From: QALR01 sp045124015
Lineage (GTDB): Bacteria; Bacillota; Clostridia; Oscillospirales; CAG-272
Length of the DNA stretch: 20,511 nucleotides
NCBI GenBank assembly: GCA_045124015.1
Contig: JBGVLA010000026.1
Span: forward strand, 1 to 20,511
Direction of reading: 5' to 3'
Shown: positions 14,690 through 20,511 of the stretch, piece by piece
How the letters are laid out: every line of letters starts with the position of its first letter
Numbering within the stretch: the stretch's first letter is position 1
The notes under the pieces: model-generated
Databases searched by the model: none
What the model was told of the DNA's origin: nothing
Seen by the model: the letters and a program-made list of their open reading frames with translations, nothing else
Translations under genes and position numbers: made by a program

Positions 14690-15310
14690 TTATTTGCTTC
14701 TTTCAAAGAATTTGTTTGCGTATTCCGCAACGACGGGGGTAAGCTCCTTGATATTCCATTTTGTCGTATTGACAACGAGGTCGTAAGCTTCCGGGTCGCC
14801 CCATTGTTTTCCCGTAATGAGTTCCGCATTGCGTGCGCGGTTTTTATCAATGGCTTTGATATTCTTTTTGATCGCTTTTTCGGAAATGTCCTCGCCTTCG
14901 CTTGCGCGCTCGATACAACGCTTGATCTTGGCATCCATTTCTGCGCAAACGAAGATGCGGAAGGGGTCATAATCCTTCAAACGAACGTCTGCATTTCTGC
15001 CGACGATGATGCAATTTTTTCCTGCCGCGGCAATCCCCTTGATGATGTTGTTTTCTTCCACAAAGAGCGTTGTTTGGATCTCTTGCATGGGAGAGATCAT
15101 GTCAAATGAGTGATGATACGTCAGCGGAACGGTCTGCCACCAATGATTATCAAGCGTAGATTCTACGAAATTTTCGCTCATATCATGCTTCTTGGCGATA
15201 GCGGTGATGATCTCGCGGTCGTAATAATCATATCCAAGCAAATCGGCGAGGCGTTTGCCAAGCTCTCTGCCTCCGCTGCCAAATTCACGGCTGATGGTGA
15301 TGATTCTCAT
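14690..15310 (-). CDS. Cytidylate kinase-like family protein (intact copy)
   Basis: A 206-residue cytoplasmic protein of the cytidylate-kinase-like P-loop family (PF13189). It starts MRIITISREF after AAGGAGGT. The P-loop is GSGGRELGKR (11-20), followed by YYDREIITAIA and a central IIVGRNADVRLKDYDPFRIFVCA. The helical IDKNRARNAELITGKQWGDPEAYDLVVNTTKW at the C-terminus contains the lid-like arginines. Members are widespread in Clostridia and lack a firmly established substrate; nucleotide phosphorylation is inferred from the fold. It lies 30 bases downstream of the sialidase-fold gene, so the two are probably one operon. A close paralogue on the far side of that gene carries a stop codon. There is no terminator after it, and transcription would run into the MepA leader. 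Confidence 0.88.
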   Translation of the reverse strand: MRIITISREFGSGGRELGKRLADLLGYDYYDREIITAIAKKHDMSENFVESTLDNHWWQTVPLTYHHSFDMISPMQEIQTTLFVEENNIIKGIAAAGKNCIIVGRNADVRLKDYDPFRIFVCAEMDAKIKRCIERASEGEDISEKAIKKNIKAIDKNRARNAELITGKQWGDPEAYDLVVNTTKWNIKELTPVVAEYANKFFERSK

Positions 15311-15340
15311 AAATTGACCTCCTTATTATCTATTCAAAAA

Positions 15341-16411
15341 TTATTTTTCAAGTCTCCAAACGGTCTGCATGATGACGGCAGGACCGGGTTCATGCTCTTT
15401 GGCATAGAAAACGGTCAGAATATCGCCGTTTGCAAGCTCCACAGACGCGGGATACCCAAGGTCGTGGCTAATACCGTTTATGTAGATATCGTGTCCCACG
15501 CTCCAGGTTTCGCCCTTATCGGTGCTATACATCATTTTGATACCGTAAGGCGCTTCGCGGTATCCGTAAACGGAGATGAGCGTGCCATCGGAGAGCGCCA
15601 AAAGATGCGCGGGCGCGCCGCCCTTTTGAGAAAGGAGCGCGTGCGGTTTGGTAAAGATTCTTCCGCCGTCGTGCGATTCGGATTGGTAAATGGTAAAGGT
15701 ATCGGCGTTTTGCACACGAATGTGGACGATCACCGTTCCGTCGGCAAGCGCGATGGTGTGGGGCTCACAGCTCAGAAGCTCGGGGGCAATATTTTCGATC
15801 GAGCCAAGCTTTTCGTAAGAGCCGTCGGGGAAAACGCGATAAGAATCGATACATTCATGTTCTTGGATCATATCGGTTGGAGAAAACTGCCGTCCGACGT
15901 AAAGGATCGAGCCATCAGGCATCAGACATGGACCATGAGGCGCGGTTACGGGGATCCGCATGACCTCGCCAAAGGTCTTGGTATCGTCATGGCTGATGAC
16001 AAAAGTGGAGCCGAGGAAGCGTTCTTCTGCTTTTTCGGCGTTTACAGTATCGAGATAGCCGTTGATATAAGGGTGATTGCGCGCCCTGTTCCATTTTCGT
16101 TGCATATTGACGGTGTTGTTGAAGCTTGTGATCATGACGCTATTTTCGCCAAAGGGAAGAATACCGGCATCGCGGTCATCGAGCGGGGTATCCATCACAA
16201 CTGTGGGGCGAGTCCACGTTTTGCCTTCATCATCGCTATAAGAAATGACGACCTTGCCAAACGGACAAACGTGCTTCATGCGAAATCCCGAAGCGACCAT
16301 GGCAAGTCTGCCGTCATGCAATCGTGCAACGGAGGGCCAAGCGAAATAGTTATGGTGAGGATTGGTGGGGTTTTGACAAATGACATTGGTTTCTTTGATG
16401 GTGATTTTCAT
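15341..16411 (-). CDS. BNR/Asp-box sialidase-fold protein
   Basis: A 356-residue protein. The start MKITIKETNV at 16411 follows AAGGAG by about nine bases; a longer in-frame start would lie upstream of the promoter -10. Four Asp-box repeats are visible: SDDEGKTW (59-66), SHDDTKTF (140-147), SHDGGRIF (246-253) and STDKGETW (296-303). They mark a six-bladed beta-propeller of the sialidase/neuraminidase superfamily. An N-terminal FAWPSVARLHDGRL supplies a possible active-site arginine. No signal peptide or anchor is seen, so it is probably cytoplasmic or not a classical secreted sialidase. It could act on imported oligosaccharides; sialic acid specificity is not supported. It is likely cotranscribed with the downstream cytidylate-kinase-like gene. 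Confidence 0.82.
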   Translation of the reverse strand: MKITIKETNVICQNPTNPHHNYFAWPSVARLHDGRLAMVASGFRMKHVCPFGKVVISYSDDEGKTWTRPTVVMDTPLDDRDAGILPFGENSVMITSFNNTVNMQRKWNRARNHPYINGYLDTVNAEKAEERFLGSTFVISHDDTKTFGEVMRIPVTAPHGPCLMPDGSILYVGRQFSPTDMIQEHECIDSYRVFPDGSYEKLGSIENIAPELLSCEPHTIALADGTVIVHIRVQNADTFTIYQSESHDGGRIFTKPHALLSQKGGAPAHLLALSDGTLISVYGYREAPYGIKMMYSTDKGETWSVGHDIYINGISHDLGYPASVELANGDILTVFYAKEHEPGPAVIMQTVWRLEK

Positions 16412-16446
16412 AGCGGGAACTCCTTTTTGAAAAAGTAGATACCAAT

Positions 16447-16474
16447 ATGATACAAATAACACGAAAAAAAGCAA
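16447..16474 (-). promoter_or_regulatory. Promoter of the sialidase-fold operon
   Basis: TTGCTT (16474-16469), 16-bp spacer, TATCAT (16452-16447), about 35 bases upstream of the ATG at 16411. Confidence 0.6.
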
Positions 16475-16530
16475 TAAACCAGCACAACAACTTACAAACA
16501 AAATGTTTGGATTGGAAATGTTTTTGCTAT

Positions 16531-16560
16531 AAAAGCCATTCCCGAAGGAATGGCTTTTTT
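16531..16560. terminator. Terminator after the interrupted cytidylate-kinase-like gene
   Basis: AAAAGCCATTCC (16531-16542) pairs with GGAATGGCTTTT (16547-16558) around CGAA, with T runs on both strands. It lies 7 bases past the minus-strand TGA and separates that gene from the sialidase-fold operon. Confidence 0.88.
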
Positions 16561-16567
16561 GTGTATA

Positions 16568-17191
16568 TCAGATTTCGTGAGATTCGAACCATTTCATAGC
16601 AACATCTGCAACCACGGGCGCCATGACTTCAATATCCCAAGTTGTAGTGTTGATCGTGAGTTCATAGTTTGTGCGTTCGCCCCATTCAACGCCGGTTACG
16701 ATAGCGGTGTTGCGTGCACGAGTCTTATCGATCTTCTGAATGTTCTTGGCAATTTTTTTGATGGTGTCGGCACCGCCTGTTTCGTCGTAAAGCTAGCAAT
16801 TGTCGATTCTGGTGTCGAGGTCAGCGCAAACGAAAATGCGGAAGGGTTTGTAATCTTTCAAGCGATAGTCAGCGTTTCTACCAACGATGACGCAATCCTT
16901 GCCTTTGGCAGCGATCTCTTCCAAAACGCGCTGTTCTTCCTTCAAAAGGTCCTGCTGTGTGATTTCTGCGGTGTTCACCTTGTCAAAGGAGTTGTGGAAT
17001 TTGAGAGGAATGGTCTTCCAAAGGTCGCGATCGATCATATTCGCAACAAATTCTTCTTCAAGTTCCTGATTTTTTGCGATAGCGGTAATAATTTCGCGGT
17101 CGTAATAAGCAAAACCGAGCTTTTCAGCGAGGAGCTTGCCGAGTTCACGTCCGCCGCTTCCGAATTCACGGCTGATGGTGATAATCTTCAT
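16568..17191 (-). pseudogene. Cytidylate kinase-like paralogue interrupted by in-frame TAG
   Basis: The frame from ATG 17191 (after AAGGAG) reads MKIITISREFGSGGRELGK, closely matching the intact paralogue at 14690-15310. It runs to CADLDTRIDNC, where TAG occupies 16795-16793. The same frame then continues LYDETGGADTIKK and IDKTRARNTA to WFESHEI and TGA at 16570-16568. Against the intact copy the two halves align with no gap across the stop, which replaces the residue after Cys (Ile in the paralogue). Everything else is preserved: P-loop, IVGRNADYRLKDYKPFRIFVCAD, and the basic C-terminal region. Promoter and terminator are also intact. It is therefore a recent nonsense mutation, a polymorphism or a sequencing error; a 132-residue truncated product is the direct prediction. 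Confidence 0.85.
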
Positions 17192-17222
17192 AAGGGGACT
17201 CCTTTCTAAAAATGAAATCAAT

Positions 17223-17249
17223 ATTCAGAATTCAACTTAAATTCTGAAT
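17223..17249. promoter_or_regulatory. 10-bp palindrome at the transcription start (candidate operator)
   Basis: ATTCAGAATT (17223-17232) and AATTCTGAAT (17240-17249) are perfect inverted repeats separated by 7 bases. They lie just downstream of the -10 box of the interrupted cytidylate-kinase-like gene, covering the expected start site. This may be a repressor operator or a 5' mRNA hairpin. Confidence 0.55.
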
Positions 17250-17251
17250 TC

Positions 17252-17280
17252 ATTATAACACAGAAATTTCCAAAAGTCAA
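17252..17280 (-). promoter_or_regulatory. Promoter of the interrupted cytidylate-kinase-like gene
   Basis: TTGACT (17280-17275), 17-bp spacer, TATAAT (17257-17252): near-consensus and apparently intact. Confidence 0.85.
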
Positions 17281-17374
17281 GGGATGTATGATATCTGTTC
17301 ATACAATGTTGCTAATTTCTTTGCTTAAAAGCAAAATCGTTTTGGTGAGAAAGTACATTCTTTTTCAAAATATA

Positions 17375-17403
17375 TTGACATCCTACTATATTTCATATAT
17401 TAT
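17375..17403 (+). promoter_or_regulatory. Promoter of the orphan membrane protein gene
   Basis: TTGACA (17375-17380), 17-bp spacer, TATTAT (17398-17403). It reads away from the cytidylate-kinase-like promoter. The bases between the two promoters (17281-17374) hold nothing I recognise. Confidence 0.82.
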
Positions 17404-17459
17404 GGTAGTATAGCTTCGTTATATAGCGAGCGATTCATTCATAAGTGAGGAAAATAATA

Positions 17460-17996
17460 ATGGATAACACAAAAAGTATTGTGAAGCTTTCACTTTTGTA
17501 TTTTTTGAAATTGTTTTTGACTGTGATAGCATCCATGCTCATCATGGCTGCCATGACAGTGGTCATTCGCATGATTCCCGGTGTGTGTAACACGAATACG
17601 GAAAATTTGTTAATTGGAATTGTAGCCGGAATCGCAGAAATCCTCATATTTTTTATTATGTTTTATAAAGAATTTTATAATGATAAGAACGCAAATATCA
17701 AAAATTCTTTGATATCACTTCTGATTGCATTTGTATTACAATTTATTATCTCATTCATCAATCATTTTTACACCTATACAGCAGGTAGCTGTATCACATA
17801 CTTAGGCATATTTTTTTATTACTTGAATTCCTCCAATACATACCAGCCTCAAACCAGCCCGTCGGATATCCCGTCGATCAATTTTATCATTCCTCTTATT
17901 ATACTTGATATATTATTGCTTGCGGTCGTATATCTTTCGTTTGTTTGGGCGAAAAAGATAATCAAAAAAGAAAAAGCCAATATAATAAAAAACTGA
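17460..17996 (+). CDS. Hypothetical multi-pass membrane protein
   Basis: A 178-residue protein of unrecognised family. The ATG at 17460 was preferred because GTGAGG (17445-17450) is then the ribosome binding site; the alternative GTG start at 17445 would consume it. It has four or five hydrophobic segments, at about residues 11-36, 47-67, 83-105, 112-121 and 140-163, and a lysine-rich tail KKIIKKEKANIIKN that should face the cytoplasm. The loop with SSNTYQPQTSPSDIPS is polar and probably external. The gene is distinctly A+T-rich compared with the flanking metabolic genes, has its own promoter and terminator, and no functional partner next to it. It may be recently acquired. No function is proposed. 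Confidence 0.75.
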   Translation: MDNTKSIVKLSLLYFLKLFLTVIASMLIMAAMTVVIRMIPGVCNTNTENLLIGIVAGIAEILIFFIMFYKEFYNDKNANIKNSLISLLIAFVLQFIISFINHFYTYTAGSCITYLGIFFYYLNSSNTYQPQTSPSDIPSINFIIPLIILDILLLAVVYLSFVWAKKIIKKEKANIIKN

Positions 17997-18067
17997 AAAG
18001 TTTTGCAAAATAAGCCTTCCTTTACTATGGGGATCTGATAAACATCTTGCTTTTATACAAAATAATG

Positions 18068-18091
18068 AAACCGCCGTAAAAACGGCGGTTT
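18068..18091. terminator. Bidirectional terminator
   Basis: AAACCGCCGT (18068-18077) pairs with ACGGCGGTTT (18082-18091), followed by T on the + strand. It lies between the convergent membrane-protein gene (+) and esterase gene (-). Confidence 0.82.
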
Positions 18092-18100
18092 TTATCTTGA

Positions 18101-18850
18101 TTAAGGTCTTGTACCAAGCACGATGGGGAGGAAATACTGATATTGCGGTTTCCACCAGCACCAGTCGTGGTTGACATCGTAGCCCCAGAAATCGACCCAA
18201 GCGTGGATGCCTTTTTCGGCAAAGGTATCCCTCAGGAGCTTCGCTGTACGGATGCCTTCCTCTTCCCAAGCGCCCTGTCCGACACAAATGATCATCTTTT
18301 TCTGATTATAGATGTCGATATAGGGGTGATCCTTGGGCATATTCGCAAGGAAATGTACGGGGGAATTTTCATAAACGAGATCGTCATGCCAACCGTCCCA
18401 GAAGAAATAGGTGTCATAGCAACCCGAAAGGGCAATGACGCCGTCAAAAAGATCGGGACGACGGAAGAAGAAAATGACGGAATGGGTCGCGCCGAGACTG
18501 CAACCGGTAACGTACGGTTTGACACGCGCACCGTAAAATTCGTAGATCACGGGGAGTGCTTCGTCGATGATATAGTTGAAGTATGCTTCTTGCACTTCGA
18601 TACGGTATTTTTTATCGCCGCCAACGTCGGACCAGGAATCCTTATCCACGGTGTCAACGCAGAAAAGACGGATCTTTCCGCTGTTGATCCACGCAGAAAG
18701 CTCTTCGATCATACCGAAGTTTTCGAAGTTATCGCTCATCGAATCTTGGCAGGGAAAAACGAGAATAGGGGTACCCGAATGACCGTATACACGAATGGTC
18801 ATATCGCGGTTCAGATGATGGCTGTATTTTGTGATAATAGGTTTGTCCAT
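18101..18850 (-). CDS. Alpha/beta-hydrolase esterase (esterase D-like family)
   Basis: A 249-residue protein. The start MDKPIITKYSHHLNRDM at 18850 follows AAGGAG by eight bases. The fold is that of the esterase family PF00756: VYGHSGTPILVFPCQDS at the first strands, nucleophile elbow GCSLG with Ser118, GVIALSGCYD, then VGQGAWEE and a catalytic-histidine block VNHDWCWWKPQ with His228. Such proteins hydrolyse acyl or carboxyl esters. There is no signal peptide, so secreted feruloyl or acetylxylan esterase activity is not supported. It lies 48 bases downstream of an ATP-grasp gene on the same strand with no terminator between, so the two form an operon. I recall similar esterase and ATP-grasp genes side by side in other Clostridia, which hints at a shared pathway. 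Confidence 0.85.
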   Translation of the reverse strand: MDKPIITKYSHHLNRDMTIRVYGHSGTPILVFPCQDSMSDNFENFGMIEELSAWINSGKIRLFCVDTVDKDSWSDVGGDKKYRIEVQEAYFNYIIDEALPVIYEFYGARVKPYVTGCSLGATHSVIFFFRRPDLFDGVIALSGCYDTYFFWDGWHDDLVYENSPVHFLANMPKDHPYIDIYNQKKMIICVGQGAWEEEGIRTAKLLRDTFAEKGIHAWVDFWGYDVNHDWCWWKPQYQYFLPIVLGTRP

Positions 18851-18898
18851 GGGAAAAACTCCTTTCTTTGGAAAAAGGATGGTCAAATTTTGAGCAAA

Positions 18899-20095
18899 TT
18901 ATGCCTTCTGTTCAAGAACGAATTTCACAAATTCGTCGCGTTCTTCGGGGGTGTATGCGTGAGCGGTGTAGGTCTCGCTGCCCATTGCATCGTTCCAGAT
19001 CGCAGGGAGACGTTCGTAAAGCACGAGATTCTTGCCGTAGCGTTCGAGGATCTCTTCGTGTGTATGAACGTAGTTATGGATATCGCGTCTGCCGGCATAT
19101 ACGCAGAAATGGCTGGGTTCATTCTGTTCAAAGCGTCTTTCGTTGAAAGCGACCATATTTGCCCAGATCTGATATACGTCAACGGAGTGAGCGTAGTTCA
19201 TCATATCGGGGGTATAACCGCCTGCGGGACGCATATTGACTTCAAGACCGACGAAGTCGCCAACCTCACCGAGACCCTTTCTTGCTTTGGTCAAGCGGAA
19301 GAATTCAAGGTGAACGAAGCGTCTTTCTGCGCCGAACGCCTTGATGGTCGCACGGCCGAGCTTTTTCAAGGATTCGGGAACCTCGTTGGATACGTAATAA
19401 GCAAGGTCGAGCTTCTTGTTTACGATATCCATGATGGACGGAGGCCAGCGGGTCATGGATTCAAAGAGGGGATTGCCGTCAGCATCCGCGATGGCATCGT
19501 AGGAGCAGATATCGCCTTCTACGAATTCTTCCATAACGTAGGGGATCTGCGGGTAATCGGCAAAGAAGCCATTCAAATCGTTTTCGTTTTCGAGCTTATA
19601 TGTACGGGATGCACCAACGCCGTTGTCGGGCTTTACGATAACGGGATAGCCGCCGATATTATCGATGAATTCTTTTGCTGCTTCATAGGTGGTAACCTTG
19701 TGGCAGCGTGCGGTGGGAACGCCTGCTTTTGCATAATATTCCTTCATCGCAGCTTTGCTCTTGAAGCCTTCGATGGCAGCGGCGCCGATACCTGTGGTTA
19801 CGTTGAAATCGGTGCGGAGCTTCGCATCCTTTTCAAGCCAATATTCATTGTTGGATTCGATCCAATCGATCTTGCCGTACTTGAAAGAGAAGAAAGCAAC
19901 GGCACGAAAAACCTCGTCATAATTTTCGAGAGAGTTCACCTTATAGTATTCGGTGAGAGATGCTTTGAGCTGGGGTTCGAGCGCATCGTATTCTGTATCA
20001 CCGATGCTGAGAACGTTTACACCGTTTTTGTGAAGTCTATCACAGAAATTCCAGTATGTATGAGGGAAATAAGGAGAAATAAAGATGAAATTCAT
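18899..20095 (-). CDS. ATP-grasp domain protein (carboxylate-amine ligase-like)
   Basis: A 398-residue protein. The start MNFIFISPYFPHTYWNFCDRL at 20095 follows AGAGGT; the longer in-frame start near 20203 would include the promoter. Residues about 1-105 form a Rossmann-like N-terminal domain. The ATP-grasp fold follows: KSKAAMKEYYAKAGVPTAR, the ATP-binding YPVIVKPDNGVGASRTY with Lys155, the MEEFVEGDICSYDA hinge (188-201), and the Mg2+ site LEVNMRPAGGYTPD with Glu285 and Asn287. Such enzymes activate a carboxylate as acyl phosphate and join it to an amine or similar nucleophile. The substrate is not evident. It is cotranscribed with the downstream esterase and follows a MocR-type regulator gene. 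It could make a small peptide-like or modified-amino-acid product; that is inference. Confidence 0.85.
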   Translation of the reverse strand: MNFIFISPYFPHTYWNFCDRLHKNGVNVLSIGDTEYDALEPQLKASLTEYYKVNSLENYDEVFRAVAFFSFKYGKIDWIESNNEYWLEKDAKLRTDFNVTTGIGAAAIEGFKSKAAMKEYYAKAGVPTARCHKVTTYEAAKEFIDNIGGYPVIVKPDNGVGASRTYKLENENDLNGFFADYPQIPYVMEEFVEGDICSYDAIADADGNPLFESMTRWPPSIMDIVNKKLDLAYYVSNEVPESLKKLGRATIKAFGAERRFVHLEFFRLTKARKGLGEVGDFVGLEVNMRPAGGYTPDMMNYAHSVDVYQIWANMVAFNERRFEQNEPSHFCVYAGRRDIHNYVHTHEEILERYGKNLVLYERLPAIWNDAMGSETYTAHAYTPEERDEFVKFVLEQKA

Positions 20096-20128
20096 AAAAA
20101 TGTACCTCTTTAAGAATATATTAACTTT

Positions 20129-20157
20129 ATTATATCGTATTAAAATGAAAAAATCAA
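20129..20157 (-). promoter_or_regulatory. Promoter of the ATP-grasp/esterase operon
   Basis: TTGATT (20157-20152), 17-bp spacer, TATAAT (20134-20129), about 35 bases before the ATP-grasp start and just after the stop of the MocR-type gene. Confidence 0.8.
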
Positions 20158-20162
20158 TAGTT

Positions 20163-20511
20163 TTATACAAGAATTTGCTCAAGTCTCCGTATCCCTTCTC
20201 CAAGCCTTTTCGTATCGATGCCCGAATAATTGATCACGAGCACGTGCGCGTCGTTTTGCGTCGGTTTATGCGTATATTCCGAGAGAAACGAAAGACGGAT
20301 ACCGACCTCGGCGGCTTGACGAACGATCTCTTTGTCGGGCGTCTCGGTGTCAAGACGCATCAAAAAATGAAGCCCTGCGTTTTCCTCTAAGATGGTAACT
20401 TTTTTGGCAAAGGCGCTTTTTTCAATGGCTTCGATCACGGTGTCGCGTTTCATGCGATAAAGGGTCTTCATGCGGTTCAAATGGCGCTCAAAATAGCCTT
20501 CTCCAATGAAT
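20163..20511 (-). CDS. MocR/PdxR-type regulator, C-terminal aminotransferase-like part (cut by window edge)
   Basis: The minus-strand frame is open from the window end through TAA at 20165-20163, giving about 115 residues. It begins FIGEGYFERHLNRMKTLYRMKRD and includes ILEENAGLHFLMRLD and VINYSGID near the end. This is the C-terminal small domain of fold-type I aminotransferases. The ERHLNRMKTLYRxKRD and AGLH motifs are those of GntR-family MocR regulators (PdxR, GabR and relatives), where a PLP-binding aminotransferase-like domain senses amino compounds or PLP. The N-terminal winged-helix domain would lie beyond the window and cannot be confirmed; a plain aminotransferase is the alternative. 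It precedes the ATP-grasp/esterase genes on the same strand and is a plausible regulator of them. Confidence 0.75.
   Translation of the reverse strand, partial: FIGEGYFERHLNRMKTLYRMKRDTVIEAIEKSAFAKKVTILEENAGLHFLMRLDTETPDKEIVRQAAEVGIRLSFLSEYTHKPTQNDAHVLVINYSGIDTKRLGEGIRRLEQILV

Noticed and set aside
16793..16795. TAG as a recoded sense codon (reassigned code, pyrrolysine or programmed read-through)
   Set aside because: TAG serves as the real stop of the MATE gene at 7846-7848, no recoding signal is evident, and the paralogue has an ordinary residue there.
18143..20113. Long plus-strand open frame (656 codons) opposite the esterase and ATP-grasp genes
   Set aside because: It spans two well-supported minus-strand genes and their gap, has no recognisable motif and no ribosome binding site.
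1..20511. CRISPR array, rRNA, tRNA, transposase or phage genes
   Set aside because: No regularly spaced direct repeats, RNA gene signatures or mobile-element proteins were seen on either strand.

Overview
The window looks like a chromosomal segment of an anaerobic Clostridia-type Bacillota, probably a plant-fibre-degrading gut or rumen organism. The reasons are strong AGGAGG-like ribosome binding sites, near-consensus TTGACA/TATAAT promoters with 17-bp spacers, many short U-tailed (often bidirectional) terminators, transcription-attenuating riboswitches, and gene content typical of Clostridia. Base composition is moderate (by eye just under half G+C), with two clearly A+T-richer patches at about 9.26-9.9 kb and 17.2-18.05 kb. 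No rRNA, tRNA, transposase, integrase or CRISPR array was seen.

Layout. (1) 1-1677: 3' part of a GH120 beta-xylosidase (+). (2) 1777-3715 (-): NhaC-superfamily transporter behind a textbook lysine riboswitch, so most likely a lysine transporter (LysW type). (3) 3849-5066 (+): stand-alone tryptophan synthase beta chain. (4) 5079-5831 (-): YwaF/TIGR02206-like membrane protein interrupted by one in-frame TAA. (5) 5961-9192 (-): GH78-like alpha-L-rhamnosidase and a MATE transporter. (6) 9278-9788: tiny divergent XRE / Arc-type regulator pair in an A+T-rich cassette bounded by an 11-bp inverted repeat. (7) 9914-13119 (+): xylA-xylB, xylose isomerase and a xylulokinase with an unusual C-terminal extension of about 107 residues. 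(8) 13181-14686 (-): MepA-like MATE transporter behind a structured, terminator-containing leader that I think is a riboswitch, possibly guanidine-IV (mepA motif). (9) 14690-17191 (-): two cytidylate-kinase-like paralogues flanking a BNR/sialidase-fold protein; the second paralogue has an in-frame TAG. (10) 17460-17996 (+): orphan membrane protein. (11) 18101-20511 (-): alpha/beta-hydrolase esterase, ATP-grasp protein and the 3' end of a MocR-type regulator.

How it fits together. GH120 beta-xylosidase releases xylose from xylo-oligosaccharides. XylA isomerises it to xylulose and XylB phosphorylates that into the pentose phosphate pathway. The GH78 enzyme, the sialidase-fold protein and the esterase suit an organism living on decorated plant or host glycans. 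The lysine and tryptophan genes and the two MATE pumps are separate, individually controlled units.

The most interesting items are the attenuator leader of the MepA-like gene, the ATP-grasp/esterase pair, the extended xylulokinase, the pairing of cytidylate-kinase-like proteins with a sialidase-fold protein, and two otherwise intact genes each broken by a single stop codon. No system that is certainly new can be claimed from sequence reading alone.
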